In this document: piece after piece, positions 24,742 to 38,400 of the stretch
Numbering within the stretch: position 1 is the first letter of the stretch
How the letters are laid out: each line of letters starts with the position of its first letter
NCBI RefSeq assembly: GCF_018143015.1
Contig: NC_054747.1
Span: forward strand, 38,175,233-38,239,232
Length of the DNA: 64,000 nucleotides
Direction: 5' to 3'
DNA from: Lytechinus variegatus
Taxonomy: Eukaryota > Echinodermata > Echinoidea > Temnopleuroida > Toxopneustidae
Program-made: the position numbers and the translations under genes
Notes under the pieces: model-generated
What the model was told of the DNA's origin: nothing
Seen by the model: only the letters and a program-made list of their open reading frames with translations
Databases searched by the model: none

Positions 24742-24935
24742 AATGGAGATGTGACATCATCAGCCCACCTAATGAATATTCATGACGACTGTTTTTATAA
24801 AATATTACTAAATTTAAAAGTCAATAACTTGTTGTTTGTTATCAAATTTTGATGAATTTTTTTGGGGCCTTTTGCTCAGTGAAGTCTACTTCATTTATTG
24901 AGCTATAAATACTTTCAGCCCGGACCATCCCTTTA
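24742..24935. repeat. Partial family A inverted-repeat copy
   Basis: Carries GTGACATCATCAGCCCACC, ATGAATATTCATG, a TTTTGATGAA block and GGACCATCCCTTTAA, matching the copy at 11343-11935. Confidence 0.55.
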
Positions 24936-25406
24936 ATGTGATGGTTGGGAATATGTTCACAACCTAGTGTTACATCATCTGTAATTTTTGTGACAGCGTA
25001 TGCTATGTTATGCACAAAAAAACATTGATAGATTATAACTGATTAATATTGTTTGGAGTTTGACATACCACAAGCGGTGCGTGATATGTGGACTTATAAA
25101 ATTCACTTGAAAATGAATTTCCTCATTTTATGATCGAAAGCAAATCAACTTTTGATAACTGCCTCTTCGATGTAATTCCGAAAGTGATATGAAAATGATA
25201 AATGATAGAGTGAGTGTCAGACAGGCAGGAAACTCATCTCTCTTTTTTGCAATATCGAACGGCTTGTTACTGAACATGCTAAATGAAATCTTGATTGTGT
25301 TGAATGTGCTTCGCTCTGGAAAAAGCGAATAGGTTTCGCTAATCTTGTCTAATTCTAAAGAACATTGGAAATTTCATCATATTATGTTCCAAGAAAAATA
25401 AAAATC

Positions 25407-25461
25407 ATGGCTATTCATGACATGCCAAGATTTGCGCTATGGCTGGCATTCCTGTTCTTTG
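25407..25461 (+). CDS. Adaptor-like gene, exon 1 (signal peptide)
   Basis: Encodes MAIHDMPRFALWLAFLFF and the first base of a split Glu codon. The donor G|GTAAGTC is near-consensus and leaves phase 1. The ATG at 25407 was chosen as the first in frame; a second ATG at 25422 would also give a signal peptide. No TATA box is evident upstream. Confidence 0.7.
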
Positions 25462-27820
25462 GTAAGTCAATTCATTATTGATTTGAAGCTGATTTTTTCA
25501 TTGATTCTGTGATGATAAAAATTATTGATACTTTTTTTATAATGTTTTTTCGTTGCCACACTATTTAAACACGACAGTAAGGAGCTACCGATCTAGTCCT
25601 TTGGGACACATATAATATACACTATAAATTACAGGGATTTAAAATAAGTCCAGATGGACTGTAGATAGGGAGCAATCGATTTCTGGATTGAGTTTTAATC
25701 CTAAAGACTTAAATCTAAATCTCAAATGATTTAAATTTAAATCTTTCGAGATTTAAAAATGAATCTTAAGGATTCAAACTAAATCCCGAATTAAGTCCGG
25801 AATTTGATTGGTCACTAATTACAGTCTATGTGGACTTATTTTAAATCCCTGTAATTTAGAGTGTAGACCCAAATGGACCCTCTTTGTGTAATTACTGACT
25901 AGCCCTGCCATGCCTGCATCTGGTCAGTAATTTCAACATGTTTACATCAATGTGATTTCCGTCTTTTAGTTAATTCACTGTAAAAAAAATATTGGGTGAA
26001 ATTTAACCAGCAAGAGAATAATTATGTGTCCAACCAATTTGGGGCAGAATTTTATCCAATGTGGGAAGCATATTGTCCAGTAAGGGTTAAAAATACGCAG
26101 CAATCATCTTCACACTGTTAAATTAGAGCGTTTTAACATTGTGAATCACATCTTCACAGAGTCGACTATGTGAACACACTGTGGGACACTGTGTTCTTTC
26201 CAGCAGCAATATTACTTTAGAATGGGCGAAATTTCATCACACTGGATTCATTTGACACATAATTTCCCTCATAGAGCATTTTATCCAAAAGTTTTTAGAG
26301 TGTTCTCTCTTTCGTTTCCTGTATACGCATATTTTGATAAAGTCGATAATTTACGATTTTTTTCATTTCCAAGGGGGATCCACACATATTACAAGCATTG
26401 CTTTAAGTGGACCCCCTCATTTCAGTTGATGCTCAATTTTATACTTCTTTCCTTTTTATGAGATAGGAATGTTTATCTGTAAAATTGCATCCGTTTAATA
26501 GTACTTGTTCGAAAGGACATGAAATAAAAATTGAACTGAATTGAACTGGAAATGAAAATTGAAATTGGATATGATATGACCCCAAACTGACTGATTTCAG
26601 GGTCAAATCTGACCCGATTTTTTCCCCTCTCTTTTAGAGTAAAGACTTCGTGTAGGCCTAAAAAGTAAAATAAAAACCGACAATCTCACAAAAGTATGGC
26701 ATTTTGTCTTTGACATTGAATTCGATTGATTTTCTTTATATCGCACACATATATGATACCGGGATTTTATTCTGTTTATTGAGGACATAAGCAAACAATA
26801 CAACCGATACCGATTCAGGACTATCTTGATAAAAATTAAATTTTCTATCTTCTGTACGCAGATGAAAGTATATAAGAAAATGTCATGCACTAAGATGAAA
26901 TGAACATTCATATTAACAGCATAATCATATGGAGTCGGGTTTAACTTAAATTCAGGTTTAAAGTCGTGGTTTAAGTATGGGAAGCCAAAAGTATCAAACA
27001 TTTTATTAAGTTGTATGATTCTTATGTTTACTGTGCTCTTTCCTGATTCATCGATGGTGAAGACAATCATCTATTTATTCTTCCTACACAATTACGAATG
27101 ATTTGAGAGTCGAATGAGCTGAAAGTAGATATCTCTACTGTTAACAATTGGCTATCCATACATATACCACAACTTTAAACCTGACTTCAGAATACGTGCC
27201 ATAGAATTTCCCCTCAACTGACCTGTATCATATCGGTCTTGTGAGTATTTTCTGCTAAAAACCCCCACTACATTTAAGTTTTATTATTATTACTTTAGTT
27301 AAAGAAGGAATCATGTTCTTGCAGATTGAAGATCTGAAGATTAAAACTATTGAAGGAAAATACACTGTAGAAAATATTGGGTAAAATTTTAGCACGAGGG
27401 TAATTATATATGTCCAGCCAAATTCGGGCAGTATTTTACCCAATGCGGGAAGCATATTGTCCAGTAAAGTTTAAAATAAGCAGCAATTACTTTAGAATGG
27501 GCAAAATTTTCATCACACGGGATGTATGAAAATGCCTAAAAGAAATGCCCAATATTGGTTGGACACATAATTACCCTCATGGAGCATTTTTGCACAATAT
27601 TTTATAAAGTGTACTTTCACAGTAAAAAGGAAGTTTGAAAATTCATACAGCGCCGTTTATTGTATTTTTTTGGTATGTTTTAACGTCCATGCTGAATTCA
27701 AATATTGAAAATTGAATTGTTATTTGATTTAAGACTTGATACACTTGCTTAAACTACACACTTAAAATTTTGGGCAACATACTGTCCACTGTTTTGGGTA
27801 ATGTTGGCAATATATACATG

Positions 27821-27868
<48 letters not shown>

Positions 27869-30800
27869 CTAGTATATATATATGTGTGTGTGTGTGTGGG
27901 TGTGTGTGACCTGCCACCCGAAAACCAACAATAAGTCGACCAAAATGAATATTGAGACATTTTATTGAGCTTCAAAATTCATTTCCTAAGCTTTAAAATT
28001 ATATAACATGATAGACTGACCAACAATAACCATTACAAGTATACTTGATTGAATTGAGGAAATTCAGCAAGAGCTTAAAACTTTAACAATAAGGAGAAAA
28101 CAAGGCTTGAGGTTCAGGGTTCATTCAAGCATGAGATGTGCATACTGTGTAATCTCAGTGAAACTTCCAGGCAGTCTGAAAAAGTAGCGTCCAAGAAACT
28201 CTTGTATCTTTATTTTTATTCAACTTCACGACTTCAAAATTTCACAGTATGAAGAAGAATAATTGCTCTCTCAGATAACCATTTTCTCTTTTTTGTGGTG
28301 TTTGGAGACTGAATTACTATTTTGCCTATTTATGGAGAACCTTACCTATTGGTGTATGGTTTTGGGGTGGTAGTTCACATTCATTCTATGCAAATTATTA
28401 TCAAATTGAGCAATTTTATTACCCAAATATTCATTTTTATAACCCAATTTAGGCAGATTTTAACCGATAGTTGTGTGGAGAGTACGTTGCCCAGGGTTGG
28501 TTTAAAGGTGGGCATTTTTTTTCCCAACTATTTTAAGAGTGTACTGTAAGGTACATCGAGTAAATAGTGTTAATTTCTAAAGAGCTTTTCAAAGTTGTAA
28601 GTCAAAATATATGGCCCTTATGAGAGACGACATTGCTTTCATTAATAGTAATATAAAAAATATATATATTATTTCGTAGATTGATTTGAGTTATTCATCG
28701 TATTTGCTCCGCTCGAGGTACATTCAAAGTCAACATACATTACACGGAAAATCGTAAAATGTTGCAAACATTATTGATCAAAATCTGGAAATCATTTGTA
28801 CGTTTGTACGTTTGTAATAAGGAAATGGTCATGTATGCATCTCATTTCCTCTTAATCAATAATTCCATTAATTTCTTTTTATTTATCTGCAACATTAATA
28901 CAACTTTAACAAGATGATTACACATTTATGTTGTTTACTCATTAATCAGTAATGAATCTTTCAATGCTTGGTCTATTATATTTTTGCTGACCTCCTGAAT
29001 ATGATTTCCTTCTGTTTTACCATTTTTTTTGTTTCGCTTTCTTCTGTCTATCTATGCAATATGTGGTTCTATGCGATTTATAATTTAACTTACACTTAGA
29101 ACTCATTTATGTAATTAGATCCATCTTAATGAAAATATTTGTGTAATTTAATCTATTATATATTGAATGATTTTTTTTTTATTATGTACTTTTTGTAAAA
29201 TATCTTTGTATGTTCTCATATTTTGTAAACATGTATATTTCAGCCACTGGCTGCCAAGCGTGTGTATTGACAATAAACCATTACAATACTATACTATACT
29301 ATACAATACTATACTATACTATACTATACAATACTATACTATACTATAATATACTATACTATACAATACTATACTATACTATACAATACTATACTATACT
29401 ATACTATACTAAAAGGTTACGAAGTTTTGAACTAGAAAGTCAAAGTCTAATAAATAATAATAATAATAGTACATTTCTTAAATACGCATAACACCTACAG
29501 GTCTCTATGCGCGAGTGACTAAATCAAACATTCTGAAAAAGGTGGGTTTTTAATTGAACTTTGAATTTCTCAAGCTGGGTAATATTTCTTAATGTCGATG
29601 GAAGAGAATTCCATTGTGCTGGTGCAGCTTTCTGGAAAGCCCGATCCCCATATGATTTGGTCTTGACAGTAATTTCAGAGAGAAGATTTTGTGAGCCAGA
29701 ACGGAGATTACGCTTAGGTTTATGAATCTGTACAAGTTCTTGAAGATAAGCAGGTCTACTGCTGCCACCTTGGCAAAAGATAGATCGTCAGACTGAGAGT
29801 TATTTTTTCATAATTACGTTATAAAAAGGCACATATGATTCATCCGAGAGATATTCGTTATTTTCACTTTCACAGAGAGTTGTAATATGATCTTAATGAT
29901 TACAAAGGAAGGACAATTTTTGTGAGAAGAGTAATCTTTTCATGAGAATGTACCACCAGCGCGTTGGCGTACTGGTTAATCATGTTAAAGGGGAATGAAA
30001 CCTTTGGAACAAAGAGGCTTGTGTAGAAACAGAAAAATCAAAGAATAAGAATAAAGAAAGTTTGAGAAAAATCGGACAAATAATGAGAAAGTTATTTTGG
30101 TGGACTATAAAATACCCTCAAAATGTCTCTTTTTACTTTTTCGTATGATGATACAAACTCTTTATCCAAGATTTATTCTTAAGAAATATGTATTACATGC
30201 CCCCATGTAGAAAGAACACATGATCTATGGATAGATGTGATAAAAGAAGCAATTCAAGTGAAATATATACTAAAGTAATGGGGAGAGTTGTTCACAAATG
30301 ACATCACACATCTTTGTCGCATTGCCAATTTGCTATCTCCATAGCATTAGTGATCGAAATATTAAAATGCTCATAACTTTCTCATTATTAGTCCGATTTT
30401 TCTTAAACTTTTGTTGATCTGTTTCTTTGATTTTTCTATTTTCACACAAGCTATCTTGTTCCAATGGTTTCATTCTCCTTTAATGGTGGATGCACTGTAA
30501 AAAATATTAGGTACAATATTTTACCAACACGAGGGAAATTATGTGTCCAGCCAATTTTGGGCAGTATTTTACCCAATGCGGGAAGCATATTGTGCATTAA
30601 GCTTGAAAATAAATAGCAATTACATTAGAATGGGCAAAATTTTCATCACACTAGCTGGATAGATAAAAAATGTCCCAAAGAAATGCCCAATGTCGGTTGG
30701 ACAATTATTAACTACACGGAGCAATTGTACCCAATATTTTTAGAGTGTGGGGAGGGGTGCTTCTCTAAATCATTAAAAAATGTTACATTTTGGGTTGAAT

Positions 30801-32442
30801 CATTGTATTATATTTTTGACATCAATACATTGTCATCAAATTTACATTTATTACTGACCGATTTGAATGTATCTAACCTAGCATTAATTGATAACAACAC
30901 GGAGCGATTTGTTCCAGTGGATTAGTCTCCGAGCTTCGAAACAAACGGTTGTTGGTTCGAATCTCATCCATGACTTAAGGTGCAAGGTGGACTCAACCCG
31001 GGTTACGTAAATTGGTACCGGACAAACAAATTTTTCCTTGAATTAATGTGCTTGAAAGCTACGTCACATGCAGAACTTAAACGCAGAAACTTTTGAAATT
31101 ATTATTTTGTTGTTGTTTTGTTTTAGATTTTGCATTCAGGAATTTCTTTAAGAGATCAAAAAGCTCGTGACGTAATTAATTACAAACCTGCGTTTGCTTC
31201 TTAGTCAAGGAAATCAGTTTTTCTTTTCAACAGATCATTGCATTATTAGAGTGACCATGCATTCGAAAATTATACGGATCGAAGAAATGAAAATAAAAAA
31301 GTAACTTAAAACATGTAAAAAATGAAATAAATAATGCTTCAGTCTCAACAATACTCTAAAAAACATCTTTACCCAATATTGGGTAAAATGGGAACATATA
31401 TATTTGTTGGGTAAAAAGATAACAAATATTTTGTAAATTTTACGCAATGTTGCGTTGAAATGTATCCTTCAAACATACATTTTGCCCAATATTGGAGGGA
31501 AAATTACCCGCAAACATGCACGTTTCCTTTCTTCGCAGTATTGGGTATATTTTTACTTTCTGTTTTTCGAGTGAATGAAACCGACTAGCATGACTAGTGT
31601 CATGTCCAATTTGTATGGACGTAATAGTTTTCGTCGTCCTTGAGTCGCTTTCACGATAATGAATTATAAAAATGTTTTCTCTTTACTTGCAGAACATGTC
31701 TTGCAGTCCAAGGAATTTGCCATACTAATGGCTGTTTTTATCTTTTTGAGTGTAGTCATCTTTGTAGCCTTCGTCGTGTGGACATTAAGACCCAAAGCTC
31801 CAGGTAAGTCAAGTCAAAGACATGATGATGATGATGGCGGTGGTAGTAGTAGTGATCATGGCCGTACGCAGCGGGGGGAGGGGGCAGTTGCCTCCCCATG
31901 AAGTTTAGAAAGCCTCCATCTTTCACTGAAAATTTTCAAAAATATGCGTGGAATCTTTAATTTCTACAGAATCAAGAACAAGTCCCAATGACAAGCTCGG
32001 GAGCTTCGCTCCCTTGCTTTTGAGTTTCTTCTATTACTTTTTACGCGTCCTACCCCCGAATTAAAAATAGCTGTGTACGGCCATTTTGGTGATGACGATG
32101 GTGGTGATGATGATGTTGATGGTGATGATGATGATGGTGAAGATGGTGATGATGATGATGCTGATGGTGATGATAATAGTGATGATGATGATGATGATGA
32201 TAATGATGCTGATGGTGATGATAACAGTGATGATGATGATGACGATGGTGATGATGATAATGATGATGATGATGGTGATGACAGTATTGATATTGATGAT
32301 GGTGATGATGATGGTGATGACGACGGTGATGATGATAATGATGATGACGAAGGTGATGGTGATGATGATGACGATGGTGATGATGATGATGGTGATGATG
32401 ATGATGATGGTGATGATAATAATGATGATGATGACGAAGGTG

Positions 32443-32474
<32 letters not shown>

Positions 32475-35400
32475 GGTGATGTTGATGATGATGATGATAA
32501 TGAAGGTTGATGGTGATGATGCTGATGATGATGCTGATGGTGATGATAATAGTGATGATGATGATGATGATGATAATGATGGATATGGTGATGATAACAG
32601 TGATGATGATGATGATAATGATGGTGATGGTGATGACAGCAGTGATGATGATGATGATGGTGATGATGGTGATGATGATAGTATTGATATTGATAATGGT
32701 GATGATGACGATGGTGGTGATAGTGATGATGATGAAGGTGATGATGATGGTGATGACGATGAAGATGATGATTGAATTATTATTATTACTTTTTGACACA
32801 ATGAAAATGTTGGCCTTCAACTGCATCATCCATGTCTGAATAATGAACGTCAAAATAAAACCATTGTCAATGAGGTCTAGTACACTAATGATACGGTAAA
32901 TAATCTAAACGGCTTATCTATGTAATGTCACAAAACCCCCTTTTAAAATTTCATTTTCATTTTTTTTTCAGATTCATTTCATATCCCAAGGGTATCTTCG
33001 GGCATCAGGAAGATTGAGCGCTTACAGAGAGGAGTAAGTATCGTAAACAAATGAAGAGTTCAGTTGCAAAAGGGGGTTTGGTCCACTTTTGGACCATTCC
33101 GAGAAAAAACATGTTTTTTATTCTCACTTATTGCAATATCATGAGAAACTAAGTTGCCGTAATGTACTACCCTACCATGTGAACATAAAATTGGGTATGA
33201 AAGAAATCTACCTGCCTTCATATTTTTAAGATATTCTTAAAAAAAAAAATCTGTGTGGGCCTAACCCGTTTTGCAACTAAACTGAAATGGACCTATGTAA
33301 CCCCTTTTGAAAAAAAGTGATTTTTCTTTGCCATTTTAGTTAACTTTTTAATAGGAATTTCATCTTTTCTTTGGTATCATCTTATAGAGCTACTAAAAAT
33401 CGGTGCCAGGTAAAAATGACAAAGGTAATAATGGTAGAGGTAATAACGGCAGAGGTAAAAATGGCAGAGGTAATAATGGCAAAGGTAAAAATGGTAGAGG
33501 TAAAAATGGCAGAGGTAAAAATGGCAAAGGTAATAATGGCAGAGGTAAAAATGGCAAAGGTAAAAATGGCAAAGGTAATAATGGTAAAGGAAAAATGGCA
33601 AAGGTAAAAATGGCACAGGTAATAATGGCAGAGGTAATAACGGCAGAGGTAAAAATGGCAGAGGTAATAATGGCAGAGGTAAAAATGGCAGAGGTAAAAA
33701 TGGCAGAGGTAATAATGGCAGAGGTAAAAATGGCATGCGTAATAATGGCAAAGGTAATAATGGCAGAGGTAATAATGGCAGAGGTAAAAATGGCAGAGGT
33801 AAAAATGGCAGAGGTAGTAATGGCAGAGGTAAAAATGGCAGTGGTAAAAATGGCAGAGGTAATAATGGCAGAGGTAATAATGGCAGAGGTAATAATGGCA
33901 GAGGTAATAATGGCAGAGGTAATATGGCAGAGGTAATAATGGCAGAGGTAAAAATGGCAGAGGTAAAAATGGCAGAGGTAATAATGTCAGAGGTAAAAAT
34001 GGCAGAGGTAAATATGGCAGAGGAAAAATGGCAGAGTTAAAAATGACTGAGGTAAAAATGGCAGATGTAATAATGGCAGAGGTAAATCCAAGGTTATCCA
34101 AGTATTCCAAGTGGTTCGAAGAAATACCGTACTTGTCTATTTCAGTGTGTTTATGGTTAGCGCACATTTTGGTGTTAACATTAAAATTCGAGTGGTATGT
34201 ATGTGACGAAGTGCTGTTCTACTCTATGAAATGGCCAAGATAAATCCTGTCATCACTCACTAATTGAAATCATTTTTGCATGAAAATGTTTGAGTTTAAT
34301 ATCAACGATAAAGTATAGAGCTGACCTAAAATGATTAAAAAATATAAATGATATCTTTTCAGTTCATAATGCTCATTCCGTCGGTATGATTCCATTCAAG
34401 GCCAATAATTATGACTGATATTAACTGGAAAGGCTCTGTCTTTTCCTTGTTGATGTAGCATGTCATGATCTTTACCTCAGTCATTTTTAACTCTGCCATT
34501 TTACCTTTGCCATCTTTACCTCTGCCATTTTTACCTCTGCCATTTTTACCTCTGCCATTTTTACCTCTGCCATTTTTACCTCTGCCATTTTTACCTCTGC
34601 CATTTTTACCTCTGCCATTTTTACCTCTGCCATTTTTACCTTTGCCATTTTTACCTCTGCCATTTTTACCCCTGCCATTTTTACACCGAGCCTAAAAATC
34701 TGTACATTAAGACATAAAAATCAGATTGGATGCAAAATGGACCTATCCCCTTTTGCAAGTAAGCTCTTCAAATGTGTGGCATCTTCATATTCTAAGGCAC
34801 CAATTTTAAGAATCAACCGACCTGAAACAATTCTGTTTATAAGCGTCATTATTCCTTTACTCACTGGCTAAATCACGGGTGGATCGGGCGGGGAGGGGGG
34901 GGGGGTATATCCCCACACTTCTCAGAGATCGAGGGACACGCACAATCATGATTCCCCACCATTCAAGACAGGGGAAATTATTTTCTAAAATCATCGAATG
35001 GTTATGCGTGGATTCATCCTTAAATTCAGTCAACGTGCTTTATTTGGCAAAATTTTGCATTCCACGCGAAATTTCTCGCGCGATCCGTCTGCTCCAGACC
35101 CGCGCTCAGTCTGTTCTTACAGAATCAAATCAATCTTTTTTGTAAAAGATTGCCCAATTTGTACAAACAAAAATGTTGCCTATTGTATTTTTCCAAGTTA
35201 AGTGTAGTAGTGTAGGATAAGTTACTGATGACATTGATCAAATCAATGCCATTGATGAATCAATCATCTTTACAATTTTATCAACTTGGGACTGTAAATC
35301 ACATTAATAAACACCACAATATAAAAACTATGAATTTTGATATAAATAAAAGAAATTGCTCAAAATTTGGAATGTTGTATCATCTCCAATATAATCTTAA

Positions 35401-38400
35401 AGATTATTTGAAATCTTAACTTTCCATATGCATCATTGTTCTATTTCCACGTTTTGCAAGTCTATATTGTGGCCTGTGATGGAGCTATGATCATTTTTGT
35501 TTTAACTTTCAATATTTATTGAATATAATGGCCTATGATCATTATATATAGCACTTTTATTCTAGATGATCATTTTATATAACACTTTTATTCTAGATGA
35601 TCATGATCCATTTTTTTTAATTCTCATCTCACCATTGAACAAAATTTAGTTCAATCCCTATTTGCCCTTTCTATATATTTCTTTTCCTTTTCTTCTCAAG
35701 TTTACGCTATTGTTTATTGACGAATGCAAGGAATGCTCCCCATGCAGGGAGTGGAAATTGTGCACTTTTGGTGATTAATTGAAATGAATCCAATGACCGA
35801 GGTAATAATATGATGTAACCCGCTTTGGGCCATTCTGGGAAAAGCGCTTTATAAAAATTGGCTATTATTATTATTATTATTGCTAATTTACCTTTATCAT
35901 CCTCAGAATGAGTTCCGCAGCTTTAAACTGTTATTTGCAAATTTGTTATTGTAACAAGTTTTTTTATAACGGGCTTCTGTTTTTTCTTTATAGAATTATC
36001 ACCATGCCTGATACAAAGGCCATAGTGTTAAAAAACAAAAACGTAGCCAAAGGATTCCGTAATTCAACTATAGGCCTATTCATTCAGGCAATCTCGCCTG
36101 CTAATTAAAATATCATGTATATAGGCCATCGATACTCTAAACTTATCGATTTATTTGTATAAATTGAGGGTGGTGAGGAAATTGGTAATAACCACTCCCG
36201 TTTCGACATTTATGACAATACTGTACTGGGGCCCTTTGCAGAAAGAGTTGCAATCAAACGCAATTTTAAAAATCACGCGCAACTTGATTTTCAACCAATC
36301 AACAGCGCGCATTTTGGACTTGCGATTGATTTTTTGACTTACGTTTAAACGCAACTCTTTCTGCAACGGACCCCAGGCCAATCTGTTTCTGCCACACGCA
36401 TGAAAAACTGATTTCAAACCGATCAATGTTTTTCAATTGAAAAATAACGTAATTGTTTTGATCGGTCAGGGGCCCATTGCAGAAAGAGTTGCAATCGATC
36501 GCAACTCTAACAATCATGCGCAACTTGATTTTTCAACTAATCAACAGCGCGCGTTTGGGACTTGCGATTGATTTTGTTACTTGCGTTTAAATGCAAATCT
36601 TTCTGCAACGGACCCCTGGAACCCGTTGCATAAATGTTACTATTATGGTAATTTTGCCATCCAATGGTAACTACCATGGTGACGCTGATCATCAGCCAAT
36701 CAGAATCAAAGATTCCATGCAAATTACCATTAGATGGCTAAGTTACCGTGTTGGTAACTTCACTGCAACGGGGCCCTTGAGTCGCGTTCATTATTTAAGG
36801 TCTGGTCACACCGCCCGAGCGTTGTTGGAGCGGTTGTGGAGCGGAGAGAAAAAAATCATCACCGCTCGCTACCGTTCACCATTTTCGATTTCGATTGTTG
36901 TTTTTTTTGTTTTCGATTTTTTATTTCGATTTTTCTCCAATTTTGAGAGCGAAATTCGACCCTCTTTCCCTACCGCTCCACGACCGCTCCAACAACGCTC
37001 GGGCGGTGTGACCAGGCCTTCAGTGCGACTGTGGTCACAACGCCGAATTGGCTTATGTCATCATGGTCATCATACTGGCGGATTGTCGCGTAGGGCCAGG
37101 TAATCGTGAATCTAAAAAGGGCACCCCGAAAAAAACTTGGGGTCCAATTTACCAGACCATTCGAGAAAAATAGGCATCCTAAATTCCCGAAACCTCGGAT
37201 CTAATTTCCCCGATGTTCTTTGAAAATGATAGCAAAATTGGGCGTATTGAATGGTCGGGTAAATTGGGCGTGGCCATTAGTCGGTTCAGGTTCGGTTTCG
37301 TTCGAAGACCGTGGCATAACACAGGGGCGGATCCAAGATTTTCCAAAGGGGGGGGGGGGAGGAATTGTGAAATATTTGACAAGCCCCCGCAAAAAAAGAA
37401 AAAAAGTTTTTCAACCAAAAATTGAGTACATTTCGTCCACATAAAAATTGACAAGCAGAAAAATTCGGGCAACACACGTGGCATTTTTACATTACAAATT
37501 TTCATCGCCCCTCTCAAAGGGGGAGGGGTGCCCCCCGTGGATCCGCCAGTGGCACAACCATTTAATTTTGCTCTATTCCCCTTCTTCATCTTCCCTTTAT
37601 CAAGTTTAAACACTGTAAAAACTGTGGTGTTAAAACTGACACCAATTGGTGTTAATAGAGGTCCACACCTGAGGTGTTAAAATAACACCCTAGAGATTGA
37701 ACATAACACCAAAGAGTGAAAATGTTACAACCATAGGTGTTGTAATGACACCTAGAGGTGTAAAATTAACACCACCAATTTAACACTGGTGTAAAATAAC
37801 TGGTGTGGCCCTCTATGTACACCGGTTAACACCACAGTTTTTGCTGTGTAGTAGTGTAATTCTTGTTCACCTTTTCACTCACAAGTCAAGCAGAAAACAG
37901 CAGCAAGGTTCCAACAGCAACGCAACCAGACCAACAGAGGGCGACATTTCCAATTATGTAGAGTTTGATGATGAACCACCAGTGTCATCAAGGGGATACA
38001 CAACTACCTCACGGCTTCAAAATATACCGGAGGTAAACCTGTATGATAAAAAGGAAAAACAAAGTCGTTACATTGATTAACTTTCATTTTCAAGAGAGCT
38101 CAGTAACTTATCAAGAACAGTTCTTTGTTAAGACCTAGAAGTGTTAATTTATACAATGAAATGTTTTGAACACGCGACAGTAATTCATTAGGTAGGCCTC
38201 TTATGTGGTGAGTGGACCTGCAACACACTTTGTTCAGGTGTGGGGGGGGGCGAAGCTGATTTTTTCCACTTAAACTCTAAATAGAATGACGTCACAAATT
38301 TCCATCTTTGTTTTAAAGAGATTATTGTTGTATCCTTTCCCGTCTGATTTTTACCTTTTCTTCTAATTTCACCTGTCCTTTCTGAACGTATGTTAATATT

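Noticed and set aside
32050-32853. Long frames in all directions, including a His-rich minus-strand ORF and Asp-rich plus-strand ORFs
   Set aside because: They are translations of the GAT/ATC repeat, which lacks stop codons in every frame; no promoter, splice sites or non-repeat domain.
33371-34167. Repetitive ORFs across the 15-bp minisatellite (MAEVK/LPLPF-type repeats)
   Set aside because: A 15-bp unit stays open in several frames automatically; both strands give equally long frames, so coding is not supported.
37021-37097. GC-rich exon-like stretch after CAG (encoding CDCGHNAELAYVIMVIILADC) in intron 3 of the adaptor-like gene
   Set aside because: Its length of about 76-77 nt is not a multiple of three, so inclusion would break the frame between the phase 0 exons at 33033 and 37886; it directly abuts a MITE.
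36591-37103. 170-residue ORF on the plus strand
   Set aside because: It runs across two MITEs and their junction; no domain or splice evidence.
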